A DNA stretch of 64,000 nt from Lachancea thermotolerans CBS 6340 (taxonomy: Eukaryota; Ascomycota; Saccharomycetes; Saccharomycetales; Saccharomycetaceae): positions 1,364,001-1,428,000 of the forward strand of contig NC_013081.1 in assembly GCF_000142805.1 (NCBI RefSeq), written 5' to 3'. Positions 10,601 through 20,026 of this stretch are shown here, piece by piece. A model generated the notes under the pieces. That model saw only the letters and a list, made by a program, of their open reading frames with translations, made no database searches and had not been told where the DNA came from. The position numbers were made by a program, and so were the translations under genes. Positions within the stretch are counted from its first letter, which is position 1. Each line of letters starts with the position of its first letter.

Positions 10601-12333
10601 TCTCTTCCATCGACAAGGAACTTACAGAAACAGTTGCGTCTGATGGGTGCGAAACTGTCGAATCTTTTCTTCTGCGACCATATAGTAGACTTAACCATCT
10701 TTGACATTGACGCAATCCATTGCTTCAATTGAAACTCTGACTTAACGATCATTTGCATCTTACGCTCACTGTTTTCAAGTGTAATCATTAATTTTGTAGA
10801 AAGCTTCTTTGAGTTGTCTTCAAGAGGATTGAAGTCCTGGTAGTCGTCGACTGAAACTTCCAGCTCACCCGGGACACGGATCTTGAAGTCGGCGTCGACA
10901 AGAAAGACGTCAAGAGGTGTTGCCGAGTGAAGATCGGAGACATACAAGATGTATGAGTGTCTGACCAAGAACCACTTATTAGTGTGTCTCTCAACCATAG
11001 CCCTCCAATCGCGGAACCTGAAGTGCGAAACTCTCCAGCCCTGCGTACTGGCTGTGGACCTCACGACCATGTAGCCCTGTTTGCCTTGATATCCGTTCTC
11101 GTAGCTGAGCAGGTTACCAATTGGGGACAGTTCGTAAAACTGGAAGAGGCGGTTTGCTTGAGGCCGCAGGCAGAGCGCTAAGTTCAAGAGTTTCAGATAG
11201 CGCTCAATTCTGACATGTATAGGCTTATTAGTGTCGTCCTGGTCCGCTAATAAGTCCTGCAGGTGCTTCATACGAAACTTTTTGATTTCAAAGTGGTTCG
11301 ACGTGCGTCCAGAGGCCAATGACTCATTGCCTCGCCGAGGCGCTTCGCGCAACTGTGACTCTTCCGGAGAGTTACTAGCCTCGTCGTCTTCCAGAACCTG
11401 GTCCAGGGCAGCAGATCCCTCCTTTCGAGAATGGTCGTAGAAGCGGGGGAAATGTGGCAAGTTCAGTTGCTGAAAGCGGTGATGGTCGATGTACAGCTTG
11501 TTGATGGCATTTTGCTGGAAGGACATGAGCTTGAGCTTACTGTGCAGCGAGGCGAGATCCTTGTAGGACTTGATCACCGTCCACTTCATTCTGTTGTAGC
11601 CAACGCCGTACTCGAGCTCCAACTTGAACTTGACGTCGTAGTTCTGGATATCATGCCTTGCATTCGAAACTGACGTGGCGCTGGTGTGGCTACTTTGCCG
11701 AACGAGCTGCGGGTCCAGCGTCTCGCCAGAGGCAGAGGGCGACACCTTCACGCCGAGCATTGCCAGGAGCAAGGGCGCCCTTCGAACGCCGTGCTCGTCG
11801 CGCAAGAATGAGCAGCTGGCAAAAAGTGCGGCGGGGCACCCGGAAATGAGCGTGTCAATCAAGTCAGAGGCCAGGTTTTGCGTGTACTCATCCTCGGCGT
11901 CCGGCGCCTGCGCAATAGAACGACGCGCGTTCCTCGCGTGCTCGCCGCGCCCGTTCTTGCGGGATGTGAGTTTGGAAAACCTGCGGAAAGCCTGGCCAAC
12001 CTCCTTGCGCCAGCCGCTGAACGAGTCCTGGCGGTTCATCCGCTTCAGCCACGTAGCCTGCTCGTCTTTTTCTTCACCGGACGCAGGCGTGCGGTGCCCG
12101 TTCATTGTCGAATTTGGTACTCCCTGGAAACTGAGGTTTTTGAAGTGCGCCTCGGCGTCATGGGCGCGCTGCTGTTGCTCGTCGAAGTCCTCTTCTGGCT
12201 GCTCAGGGTCTGACTGTGCTTCGGGCTCGTGAAGCTCTCGAGCCTCGGAAATCCCGGGCACTACGCCGCCCTGAACTGAGTAGTCAGCCGTATGGTCTTG
12301 CGCATCATGAAACTGCTCGGTATGCGGGGCCAT
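7690..12333 (-). CDS. SPO14: Phospholipase D (phosphatidylcholine-hydrolysing), Spo14
   Basis: A 1547-aa PX-PH phospholipase D (S. cerevisiae Spo14 is 1683 aa). Order: a disordered, charged N-terminus; a PX domain at roughly residues 225-395 (VKFKLELEYG...WTVIKSYKDLASLHSKL); a PH domain at about 420-545 ending in IVKSEFQLKQWI; then the catalytic core. Two HKD motifs are visible: HHEKMTVID near residue 681 and HGKVLIVDD near residue 981, each followed by the expected G(G/S)xN/D segment (FMGGIDL and IIGSANVNERS). The enzyme makes phosphatidic acid and choline and is needed for meiosis and prospore membrane formation. The long C-terminal extension after the catalytic core is Lys/Glu-rich and then ends in IYD. 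ATG at 12333. Divergent from the GATA-factor gene across about 1.3 kb. Confidence 0.95.
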   Translation of the reverse strand: MAPHTEQFHDAQDHTADYSVQGGVVPGISEARELHEPEAQSDPEQPEEDFDEQQQRAHDAEAHFKNLSFQGVPNSTMNGHRTPASGEEKDEQATWLKRMNRQDSFSGWRKEVGQAFRRFSKLTSRKNGRGEHARNARRSIAQAPDAEDEYTQNLASDLIDTLISGCPAALFASCSFLRDEHGVRRAPLLLAMLGVKVSPSASGETLDPQLVRQSSHTSATSVSNARHDIQNYDVKFKLELEYGVGYNRMKWTVIKSYKDLASLHSKLKLMSFQQNAINKLYIDHHRFQQLNLPHFPRFYDHSRKEGSAALDQVLEDDEASNSPEESQLREAPRRGNESLASGRTSNHFEIKKFRMKHLQDLLADQDDTNKPIHVRIERYLKLLNLALCLRPQANRLFQFYELSPIGNLLSYENGYQGKQGYMVVRSTASTQGWRVSHFRFRDWRAMVERHTNKWFLVRHSYILYVSDLHSATPLDVFLVDADFKIRVPGELEVSVDDYQDFNPLEDNSKKLSTKLMITLENSERKMQMIVKSEFQLKQWIASMSKMVKSTIWSQKKRFDSFAPIRRNCFCKFLVDGRDYFWALSEALSMAQDVIYIHDWWLSPELYMRRPFKGNQEYRIDRILKERAEKGVKIFVVVYRNVGSTVGTDSSWTKHSMLSLHPNIHLIRSPNQWLQNTYFWAHHEKMTVIDHSIAFMGGIDLCYGRYDTPEHVLRDDSPELQEQIFPGKDYSNARVCDFYDLDKPFESMYDRKEIPRMPWHDVHTMIVGEPARDMSRHFVQRWNYLLRQKRPSRPTPLLTPPSDFTEEEMKRSPLFQSLADRSTCEVQVLRSAGNWSLGLKKTEHSIQNAYLKLIETSNHYVYMENQFFVTSSSWDGVVVENKIGDALVDRIIKANSEGKTWKAFIVIPLMPGFDSPIDKPEGSSVRVIMQCQYQSISRGETSIFARLKKLDINPLQYIQFFSLRKWSTLGPNDRLVTEQLYVHGKVLIVDDRACIIGSANVNERSMLGNRDSEVAALIRDTDLVETRMGDQPYLAGRFAWELRQRLMREHLGCDVDIVEVVERKFGKLEQLAELNYKTLHTLDGDDASDREAKLASALIEVGYREVMNTESSEAWKQKHKFTVGSNGIDNPLETYNEKDEFSGPVDTENTDSKTELPQRKEEENLASCLNHYHSFNNRAGEANLGIQEKKPISTDSRLVNNEMHADDVKGLGRDGWKKVSKKFKQNVTEKLRAWADKVLSTGLRGNRSRGYDTFLPDREDVESYLQDSSVTDIEKWDMLKRICYLQHLSYKVERKKRTESDNKYSSSSMHSVSSVEGFANESARTHEKHAGILQKQELDDEIIDDMLLQLLPPIGGYKSRQKAFLKLKFIDPYAFEDPLSDLFYEDMWFAIALRNTMLFRLVFHCQPDNSVQTWRDYKDFNRMQEEFNSTQDTLIELEQQNIPGKPQPQVSNTEDDSSFKTAPNSTNAKNNASQHDSRARSSALKMKLSSSVLYGANQRIFDKHTARRILERIHGHLVVFPTDWLAKEVESKNWFYNADRLPPIDIYD

Positions 12334-13606
12334 TGAAGTGATTCAGGTAGCTTTTTCTGCTTAGAGCGCTCGGCGGTGTATTTTATAAATATAGTATTTG
12401 TATTCACTATAAAAGCTCTGTCGACGATTATCGAGAACAGAGCAAGAATGGAGCCGCGAACGAGCCGCCGACTGAGCCAAGCAAGAAGCCAGCTGAGAGT
12501 TAATTCTTTGGATGGGAAGTACTAGCAGTGGTCTCTTATGATATCAATCACCAAAAAGGCGGCTTAAAGGCCAGCTCTGGATGTTCTTTGAAGGGCGGTT
12601 CGCCATTGAGGCTTTCTCGAGCGGGAACGCTGCGCTGCGGCGCGGCGCCGCAGCACCAGAGCTGTGTTTGGTGCGAGTGTTTTGTTTTTTCACCGTGAGG
12701 CCGGCACAGCTGCTTTGCCAGCGACTTGAGGACCGCCCGAGGATACAGAGGCAGGCTAGGCGGCGGGGACGGGCTGGGCGGATGACACGCCGAGCATCCG
12801 TGGGCCAACCCCTCGATCCGCGTACTGGCTGCGTGCCGCGGTGAGCATGCGGATCGGGTGCGCAGCGCTGCATCTGGCAACCCAGCTAACGGCTGCCGGC
12901 CCGGCGGGCGGCCGCCAGCCGTGGAACAGGGTCAGTGGCCGTTTCCTATCGAATACGTCCGCATGTCTCCCAGTCCCGTTGTCCACAACTACGGCTGCGA
13001 TAGAGCTGTCCCCACGGCGAGACCTCGCTAGCAAAATAATCTGCGTTTCCTATGTCCCATGCCTCGTGCTCGCGATAAAGCCACGGCAACCTTATTTGCA
13101 ATCTGAGCCCCACCCACATCTCGCCGATCGCAGTGGTCCCTCCGCACGTTCTTTGGATCTCGTCATCAGCTTGCGATGAGCTGGGTTATTGGCTTTATCG
13201 CTTATCTTAGGCTCGATAACGTTGACCTCGCTGATAAGTTTTTGACATATCAAGATAAGAGATCTTCTCTTGCATGTTCAACAAAACTTAAAAAACAAGG
13301 CTCAGACCTGACACGAATTGCCACAGGCTGAAACTAGTGTAACCTACACCGGCGACGGGCAATTTGGGGTCTTGTAAAAGGGAGCAGTTTGCGGGACAGA
13401 GCGTTTTCTCTGCTAGCAGAACGCGACTTTCCTAGACAATACCCAGTGATAAAAAAATTTTCTGGTTATCGAAAACCGATCCGAAGAACCAAAAACATCT
13501 CTGCCAGTTTGCGAAGTGATTGAGCCGCCGTTTGGGAGTTTGAAAGTTCCATATATTCCAAGAGCCCATAAAGACTTATACGTGCGACTTTAAAGACGGT
13601 GCAAGC
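12334..13606. other. Divergent intergenic region SPO14 / GATA-factor gene
   Basis: A 1.27-kb, GC-rich region shared by two divergent promoters. It holds a TATA-like AT stretch next to SPO14 (about 12378-12400), the GATA cluster at 13194-13259 and a PAC-like GCGATGAGCT at 13173-13182. Short overlapping ORFs at about 12540-13180 on both strands look like by-products of high GC. No RNA gene was seen. Confidence 0.5.
13194..13259. promoter_or_regulatory. GATA-site cluster upstream of the GZF3/DAL80-type gene
   Basis: CTTATC at 13201-13206, GATAAG at 13233-13238 and 13254-13259, GATAAC at 13215-13220 and a TTATC just before 13200, all within 66 bp and about 350 bp upstream of the ATG at 13607. 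In S. cerevisiae GATA-factor genes are auto- and cross-regulated through such sites, so this arrangement is expected. Confidence 0.65.
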
Positions 13607-15232
13607 ATGACAAAGTCCAGTGTTGCAGTAGCGGCGGCGCCGGGCGCGAAACCCGCAGAATCCAACGGCAATGCTGCAGGATCGCCTATGTGCAAGAACT
13701 GTCACACGCTGACAACGCCGCTCTGGCGCCGGAATGAACACGGAGCGGTCTTATGCAATGCGTGCGGGCTGTTTCTGAAGCTGCACGGGCGATCCAGGCC
13801 CATCAGTCTCAAGACAGACGTGATCAAGTCGCGAAACCGCAAGAGCAACCACGGCACCGCCGCCACCGGCAGCGCAGGCAGCGACTCGTCCGGGGACCAG
13901 CGCAAGAAAGAGCACAAGAAGCGCAAGGCACAGGACTCGCGCGAACTGCACGCCGCAGAGACGCTTGAGACACTAATGCGGAAGGGCAGCGGCGGGAGCG
14001 GCGGGAGCGGCGGCAGCCCTCCTCAGCTCGGGCGGCCCGTCCAGCCCGCCCCGCCTGCGGCCGCGAAGGCTGCGGCGGCAGAGGCGGGGACGCCGGGCGC
14101 GGCCAATGTGCAGAACGCTGCGGCGGTGACGCCCGCCGCGACTCCTGCTGGGAGCGTTTCGGGCCCCGGCTCCAAGCCCGCTCTGTCCAACGCATGGCGC
14201 AAAATAGCGCCTGGCAACCGCACGCCGCCCGCCAATGTTCCGCAGATGCCCGCCAACCCACTGCCACACTTGTCGATGTTGTTCGGAGGCATGAACCCCT
14301 CTAGCCCACCCTCGCGGTTTCCGGCGCGTTCCGAGGAGCGCGCGCACCCGCAGTTCGCTGCCCTGGACCCTGAGATACTAGGAGACAAGGTGCCAGCGGC
14401 CGAGATGGCGGAGTCGCACTCGCGTCTTTCCGCAGCGCCGCAGTTGCCAAGCCAGTTCCAGGGCCACAAGCCCTCGCCTGGTGAGACCCACCAGAGCCTC
14501 CAGACGGTACCGCCCGGGGCCTCTCTCACATCTTCGGCACTCGCCCATCAGGAACGCGAGCATGTGCAGCCTCTCCATATGGCGTCGATCAACGAGATTC
14601 TGAATAGCCAAAAACCAAAGTCAGAAAAGTCGGCATCTGCGATGGGCTCGCCGCCTGTGCATCCCGGCCTGTCCTCCACAACCATCCCGCAGGTCAACTC
14701 GCCAGTCAGCCGGCCGCTCCCGCACGGCGCCAATGGCCCGATCTTCGACACTATGCGCCGTTACAGCTCAGAAGGTGGAGCGCGCAGGATGCAGCCCGGA
14801 TCGCAGTACTCGGCTTCACCTCCACCCATGGATCTGCAGCACAGCATTGCTGCCACGCACGCCTCGAGCACCCGCCCTCCGCTCGGCCCCCGGCTAGAAG
14901 GCCACCATCGTACCCCGTCGGACACCCGTCTGAGGAAGAACCTGAGTGGGGAACGACTCCACATGGAAATGCAGCAGTCCGGGAGTGTCAACGATCACCG
15001 CCAGCAGTTTCAGGCTCCACCACCGCACCAGCAAGATTTGCCTGTGAGCCGACAGACCTCGGGCGACTCTATCCAAGCGCAGCCACCACTAGTCAAGCTT
15101 CTGCAGAGCCAAGAAGAAGCCATCAAGCTGAAGACGCGCATCAGCGAGCTAGAGCTGGTCACTGATCTCTACAAGAGACACATTTTCGAGCTCGATGCGA
15201 AATGCAGAGCTTTGGAAGAAAGACTGGGCTGA
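13607..15232 (+). CDS. GZF3: GATA-type zinc-finger nitrogen regulator (GZF3/DAL80 ortholog)
   Basis: A 541-aa protein with one GATA finger near the N-terminus: C29-x2-C32-x17-C50-x2-C53, containing [11 protein letters not shown] and [14 protein letters not shown]. The middle is a long disordered region rich in Ala, Pro, Gly and Ser, including a GSGGSGG tract near residues 127-138. The C-terminus (from about residue 495) is a coiled coil or leucine zipper ([20 protein letters not shown] and onward), as in Gzf3 and Dal80, which dimerise this way and repress nitrogen-catabolite genes. Length matches Gzf3 (551 aa) better than Dal80 (269 aa); in a lineage without the genome duplication one gene stands for both. 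The third codon positions are strongly GC. Followed by DID2, the same order as YKR034W/YKR035W-A. Confidence 0.9.
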   Translation: MTKSSVAVAAAPGAKPAESNGNAAGSPMCKNCHTLTTPLWRRNEHGAVLCNACGLFLKLHGRSRPISLKTDVIKSRNRKSNHGTAATGSAGSDSSGDQRKKEHKKRKAQDSRELHAAETLETLMRKGSGGSGGSGGSPPQLGRPVQPAPPAAAKAAAAEAGTPGAANVQNAAAVTPAATPAGSVSGPGSKPALSNAWRKIAPGNRTPPANVPQMPANPLPHLSMLFGGMNPSSPPSRFPARSEERAHPQFAALDPEILGDKVPAAEMAESHSRLSAAPQLPSQFQGHKPSPGETHQSLQTVPPGASLTSSALAHQEREHVQPLHMASINEILNSQKPKSEKSASAMGSPPVHPGLSSTTIPQVNSPVSRPLPHGANGPIFDTMRRYSSEGGARRMQPGSQYSASPPPMDLQHSIAATHASSTRPPLGPRLEGHHRTPSDTRLRKNLSGERLHMEMQQSGSVNDHRQQFQAPPPHQQDLPVSRQTSGDSIQAQPPLVKLLQSQEEAIKLKTRISELELVTDLYKRHIFELDAKCRALEERLG

Positions 15233-15513
15233 CGTCCGGGGCCGCACCCGCCACTTTACGAGTAACGAGCAACATACCCTACATATATCACAAATTGCAA
15301 CTAGCACTAGAGGTACAGCGTACTAGCGCCCGCCAGGGCCCCGCGCCCTGCGCCGGCGATGGCCCGTTTACAGGGCTTATATCGTAGATCACCATATACG
15401 CAGGATTGTGATGGTCGAAGTTCCCTTTAGTAGAGGTATCTCTCTCCGGCAGTAGCTTCAAGCAGGGCTGACCAGCAAGAAGACGACTATCGCCGCCCCA
15501 CAGAAACCAAGCG

Positions 15514-16131
15514 ATGATGAGCCGTAACCCAGCTGCCGGTTTGGAAAACACGCTTTTCCAACTCAAGTTCACATCCAAGCAGCTCAACAAGCAAGCGCAG
15601 AAGGCTGCGAGAGAGGAGAAGCAGGAGGCCAACAAACTGAAGAAGGCGTTGAACGAAAGCGAGGAGATCGCACGGTTGTACGCGTCGAACTCGGTGCGCA
15701 AGCGCAACGAGCGCCTGCAGCTGCTGAAGCTGGCCTCGCGAGTCGACTCGGTCGCGTCGCGTGTGCAGACCGCCGTGACCATGCGGCAGGTCTCCGGAAG
15801 CATGGCGCAGGTCTGCCGCGGCATGGACAAGGCGCTGCAGAGCATGAACCTGCAGCAGATAACCATGATTATGGACAAGTTCGAGCAGCAGTTCGAGGAC
15901 CTGGACGCCAGCGTTAACGTGTACGAAGACATGGGTGCCAACACGGACGCCGTGGTGGTCGACAACGACCGGGTGGACGAGCTGCTCAGCAAGGTTGCGG
16001 ACGAGAACGGGCTTGAGTTAAAGCAGTCCGCTGCGCTGAAAGACGTTGCGGAGGTTTCCCCCGCCACGGAGAGCGCCGCCGACGAGAAAGAACAGCGACT
16101 GGCCCAGCGCCTCAAGGCCCTGCGAGGATAG
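15514..16131 (+). CDS. DID2: ESCRT-III-associated protein Did2 (CHMP1 family)
   Basis: A 205-aa CHMP1-type ESCRT-III protein. It is very close to S. cerevisiae Did2 (204 aa) through the basic N-terminal helix (GLENTLFQLKFTSKQLNKQ), the RLQLLKLASRVDSVASRVQT segment and the acidic helices, ending in a MIM1 motif (LAQRLKALRG) that binds the MIT domain of Vps4. It acts on endosomes in multivesicular-body sorting by recruiting Vps4. Two ATGs are adjacent: 15514 and 15517. The second gives the MSRN start seen in S. cerevisiae, but a scanning ribosome would meet the first, so the first is reported. Confidence 0.95.
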   Translation: MMSRNPAAGLENTLFQLKFTSKQLNKQAQKAAREEKQEANKLKKALNESEEIARLYASNSVRKRNERLQLLKLASRVDSVASRVQTAVTMRQVSGSMAQVCRGMDKALQSMNLQQITMIMDKFEQQFEDLDASVNVYEDMGANTDAVVVDNDRVDELLSKVADENGLELKQSAALKDVAEVSPATESAADEKEQRLAQRLKALRG

Positions 16132-16465
16132 CGGTATTTACACTGTACAGTAGGAAGGCGAGGGCGCCGTGGCACCGGAACCCAAAGCGCGATGGCTCAA
16201 GAGACAAGGCGAGGTGATCCCCCGCCAGAGCATAGATCGATCCAGCGGGATTGTCACATTATTATATATATATGTGTATAACAAACGGCGACTGGTTCGA
16301 CGGCTGCCCGCGAGCTGGGCCGCGGGCGCGACAGCATCACCAGTACCGATAGCGATAGTGGCAACGACAGCTACAGTAACAGCATTTACGCCAAAATATA
16401 AAACTCAGCTAGGAAATAAGTTCATTAAAACGTCATTATAAATTCTAGTTAGGCATCGCACCGCT
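16132..16465. other. Convergent intergenic region DID2 / aldo-keto reductase
   Basis: About 330 bp between two convergent stops. It holds a short AT-dinucleotide run (about 16259-16272) and AT-rich sequence near 16390-16445, suitable for 3'-end formation. No gene was seen. Confidence 0.5.
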
Positions 16466-17395
16466 CTAGTTCTCGTCAAAGTGGAACCAGTCAGGGTCGT
16501 TGATTCTCTTCTCCCCCTTCTCCTTGTGAATGTTGTTGATCTTGGCAAAGTCGTCGTCAGTGAGGTCGACGATCTTGAAGTTGGACTCGATTCTGCTTGG
16601 GGTCACGGACTTTGGCAGGATCACGTAGCCGCGCTTGATACCCCAGCTGATTAGAACCTGGGCTGGATCAGCGTTGTGCTTGGAGGCAATCTCCTTGACC
16701 GCTGGCTCCTCAACTAGAGGCGAGCCCTGGGAGCCCAGAGGCGAGTAGGCCTCGAGCAGGATGTTGTTCTCGGAGCAGAACTTGTAGAGCTTGTCCTGGG
16801 GCAGCAGAGGGTGAGTCTCGACCTGGTTGACGGCTGGGATAACCTTGGTGCCGGAAGCGGCGAGCAGGTTCTGCAGCTGGGTGACAGAGAAGTTGGACAC
16901 ACCCACGGCACGAGTCTTGCTGGTGTCGGGCAGGTCCTGCATCATCTCCCAGGTCTTGACGTAAGACCACTGCTCGTCGACGTCGGGCTTGCCGTCCTCC
17001 TTGGTGGGGACGGTGAACAGGTTGCCGTCCGTGATGCGCTGCGTGCGCAAAGGCAGTGGCCAGTGGATCAGGTATAGGTCTACGTAGTCGAGGCCTAGGC
17101 GCTGCAGGGACTGGTCCAGCGCCAGTCTAGGGTCGCGGTGCTGAGTGTTCCACAGCTTGGTGGTGACGAACAACTGGTCACGGGGGACGCCGGAGTCGCG
17201 GATCGCCCGACCGACCGCAGCCTCGTTGCCGTAAACGGCCGCTGTGTCGATGTGGCGGTAGCCGACCTTGAGCGCCGTCAGGACCGCGTTGTAGCCGTCC
17301 TCCTCGGTCGAGCGCCAAGTGCCGAATCCCAACAGAGGGATAGTAGCGCCGGTTCTTAGCTTACCAACAGCAGATGAGTTTGTTGGGCCTGACAT
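16466..17395 (-). CDS. NADPH-dependent aldo-keto reductase (Gcy1/Ypr1 type)
   Basis: A 309-aa aldo-keto reductase of the glycerol dehydrogenase / 2-methylbutyraldehyde reductase group (S. cerevisiae Gcy1 and Ypr1 are 312 aa). The catalytic tetrad is complete: D50 and Y55 in HIDTAAVYGNE, K80 in VTTKLWNT and H111 in YLIHWPLPL. The NADP-binding C-terminal part ILPKSVTPSRIESNFKI is present. It probably reduces aldehydes and ketones in the cytosol; substrate cannot be read from sequence. In S. cerevisiae the GCY1/YPR1 genes are elsewhere, so its place between DID2 and CCT7 is not the S. cerevisiae order. The leader immediately before the ATG is a long dinucleotide repeat. Confidence 0.9.
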   Translation of the reverse strand: MSGPTNSSAVGKLRTGATIPLLGFGTWRSTEEDGYNAVLTALKVGYRHIDTAAVYGNEAAVGRAIRDSGVPRDQLFVTTKLWNTQHRDPRLALDQSLQRLGLDYVDLYLIHWPLPLRTQRITDGNLFTVPTKEDGKPDVDEQWSYVKTWEMMQDLPDTSKTRAVGVSNFSVTQLQNLLAASGTKVIPAVNQVETHPLLPQDKLYKFCSENNILLEAYSPLGSQGSPLVEEPAVKEIASKHNADPAQVLISWGIKRGYVILPKSVTPSRIESNFKIVDLTDDDFAKINNIHKEKGEKRINDPDWFHFDEN

Positions 17396-17397
17396 GA

Positions 17398-17401
<4 letters not shown>

Positions 17402-17441
<40 letters not shown>
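17402..17441. repeat. (TG)n microsatellite directly upstream of the aldo-keto reductase ATG
   Basis: About 20 uninterrupted GT/TG units (starting within GCGTGTGTG at 17401) begin 7 bases upstream of the minus-strand start codon at 17395. On the coding strand this is a (CA)n tract, which would form most of the proximal 5' leader if transcription starts upstream of it. Confidence 0.95.
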
Positions 17442-17442
<1 letters not shown>

Positions 17443-17892
17443 ATTTCTTTCGATACTGCGTGTATTTTGTCTATCACTCTAGTTAAGCTCTGGCTGTTCG
17501 AGTCTCAAAGCTTTAGAGATTTGATGATCTGTGGTGAGTAAAGATGGTATAACTACAAGATATCATGCTGAAAAACCTTAATTCAAGCCGTTCAGGGATC
17601 TTTATATACTTTTCCAGCCGCCGCCATCGCTCGCACCCGCCCCTAATTTTTTTGCGAGTTTGTGCCGTTTTTTGCTATTACGCAAACGCGCTCAAAACTA
17701 CCCAACGGGCTCGAATAGCGCATTATTGCGCATGGCATATGCGAGCTTCTCGAAGCGAGGGCAAAACTTGGAGACAATTGCTGCAGTTAGTGGGCCTATA
17801 TTCCTTTGTTGGGGTACGCAACCGCTACTGGCGGGGTAAACGGAGCCCGATCGGAGCTCGGTGGCGCACATGCAGGAGAAAAAAAAGACGCG

Positions 17893-18042
17893 CACGTGCC
17901 CGAGACACGGGGCTTTGGCACGTGACTGCAGTGCCACGTGCCCTTCGTATTACGTGAGCGTGTCGGCGGACGCCATGTGAGCATGTGAGCGGTCTGCTGG
18001 CGCGCCGTACTGTACGGCTCTGGGAACAGGCGTGCTCACGTG
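17893..18042. promoter_or_regulatory. Four CACGTG E-boxes between the aldo-keto reductase and CCT7
   Basis: CACGTG at 17893-17898, 17919-17924, 17935-17940 and 18037-18042. The palindrome is the core of Cbf1 and Pho4 sites. The group lies 500-650 bp upstream of the aldo-keto reductase start and next to the CCT7 stop (18072), so the target gene is unclear. The rest of 17396-18071 holds the dinucleotide repeat and no gene. Confidence 0.6.
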
Positions 18043-18071
18043 TTCGACGTCGCGGCAGCAGCTACTGCTGC

Positions 18072-18951
18072 CTAGCGCATGGGCATGCCCATACCGCGCG
18101 CGCCCGGCGCGGGCATGCCGGCGTTGGCGGGCTGGCTCTCCTTGTTCTTGATGGTCTCGTCCACGGAAAGAATCAGGTTGGTGGCCTCCGTGGCGCTGTT
18201 CAGCGCGTTGATCTTGACCAGCGCGGGCTCCCACACGAACTTGGCGAAGTTGTCGCCCACGGTCTCGGCGTCGAAGTCCACACCGTAGCCCTGCTCGCCG
18301 CGGCTGTGTGCCATGCGCAGCTTGTTAAGGATCTCCGTGGCGTCGAGCCCCGCGTTCTCGCACAGCTGGCGGGGAATCACCTCCAGGGCCTTCGCGTAGG
18401 CGTGCATGATGAGCTGCTGCTTGCCTGCAATGGTTTTGGACCAGTCGCGCAGGTACTTAGACACCTCCATCTCGATGGCGCCGCCGCCGGGCACCACGCT
18501 CTTGCTCTTGATGGCACGCTTGACCACCATGATGGCGTCGTGCAGCGAGCGCTCCACCTCCGCGATCACCTGCTCGGCGCCACCACGCAGCAGCAGCGTG
18601 CATGTGCGGGCCTGCGGACAGCCCTTGAAGATGTTGTAGCGCTCGGAGCCCACCTGGACCTCCTCGAACATTTCGCAGGTACCCAGGTGCTCGGCGCGGA
18701 TGTCCGAGGTGGTCGACTGCACGGCGCCGCCCACAGCCAGGATCACACGGTTCATGTCCTCTGCTGCCACGCGGCCGGCGCAGAAGATGTTGCGGTCCGC
18801 GAAGTACTGCGTGGCCAGGTCGCCAATGGGCAGTTTCGACAGAACGATGTTGGCGCCGGAGTCCTCGATCTGCTTCAGCTTGTCCATAATGATTTGCCAC
18901 TCGGCGTCAACCACGGCGTGGTAGTCCTCCACGTGCTCCACACGCACCTCT

Positions 18952-18983
<32 letters not shown>

Positions 18984-19718
18984 CACGTTCAAACTCAGAA
19001 TCTTGGGGCTTTTGAATTTCTTGGGCTGCTGCTCGAAACCAGCGTAAGAAAAGGTTTTTTGGAACGCCACACCGTTAACAAACAGCGAGTCTTCCATCGC
19101 ACCTCCGGGAACTTTCTTGATACCAATGAGCTTGTCGTCCAGCTCCTCCTGGTCCAGCGATAATACTGCGTCCACACACATCTTAACGAAGAAGTCCGCA
19201 TTGCTGCTGATCAGCTTCGAAGACATGGCGGTCCTTGCGCAGCGCTCTAGCAGGTCGCGGTCATTGCCGTTGTTGGTCACGGTCTGCGCGAGCTCCTGTA
19301 TTTTGGCCACTGCAAGTTGGGATGCCTTTCTGTAGCCCTTGACAATCACATGAGAGGAAATCCCCTCCTCCAAGAAGGGCTTGGCTTCCTTCATCAGCTC
19401 ACCGGCCAGTATGGTCACACTGGTGGTACCGTCTCCGACTTCCGCGTCTTGAGCTCTAGAAATGTCTACCAACGTTTTGGCAGCAGGGTGAACGACATCA
19501 AGCAGTTTCAGGATTGTGGCACCATCGTTGGAGATAGTGGTCTTACCGCTGGACGACACTATCAGAATGTCCGACCCCAAAGGGCCCAGGGTTGGCCTCA
19601 GAGTATCTTGAATTGCCAAACATGCGTTGATGTTGGAAATAATCTGACCACGGCCTTGAGAGGCATCAGTACCCTCTTTAAGCACAACAATCGTGGGTGT
19701 CTGATTGCCAAAATTCAT
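18072..19718 (-). CDS. CCT7: Chaperonin TRiC/CCT subunit eta (Cct7)
   Basis: A 548-aa group II chaperonin subunit, nearly the same length as S. cerevisiae Cct7 (550 aa) and identical or close over most of it. Visible hallmarks: the start [20 protein letters not shown], the nucleotide-binding [10 protein letters not shown] and [15 protein letters not shown] motifs, the apical-domain [20 protein letters not shown] segment and the equatorial [14 protein letters not shown]. The tail is Gly/Met/Pro-rich (GMGMPMR), a CCT7 feature. The complex folds actin and tubulin in the cytosol. ATG at 19718. Strongly GC-rich at third positions, which opens long antisense reading frames that are not genes. Confidence 0.97.
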
Positions 19719-20026
19719 CTCAATTGAATCTTAAGACGCTAACAATCTCGCTTTGTAGTCTTACGGATACGATGCGATGGATCGAAAATGATTTCTGTTC
19801 GCCACTTGGAAGATTTTTTTACTCGCCCAAGGTTCATCATTGAACACGTTTAACGATGAAACCAACCGGGTTCAGTTCGAAGATGAACAACTTGACCATC
19901 CCCTCGAATTTCTTTGCGCTCAATCGCCACTTTTCCGTACAGAGCTCCATTGCTTCGTCCTGCTAAATTTGTTGTTGAAAAGAATAGATAATCATATATA
20001 CACGACTTGACACGCACTAAGTTCAG
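19719..20026. other. CCT7 promoter / MDV1 3' region
   Basis: About 300 bp upstream of CCT7 (minus strand) and upstream of nothing else, since the MDV1/CAF4 stop at 20027 is also on the minus strand further left in transcription terms. Contains AT-rich stretches; no gene or clear motif was recognised. Confidence 0.45.

Noticed and set aside
12540-13180. Several overlapping frames of about 90-112 codons between SPO14 and the GATA-factor gene
   Set aside because: Present on both strands in the same GC-rich DNA and no recognisable product.
16466-17395. Aldo-keto reductase as a bacterial transfer
   Set aside because: It looks like a normal yeast Gcy1/Ypr1-type enzyme, and its high GC matches its neighbours; relocation within yeasts explains it better.
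17985-19163. 392-codon frame antisense to CCT7
   Set aside because: Shadow of the GC-rich third positions of CCT7; the product is His/Leu/Val-rich noise.
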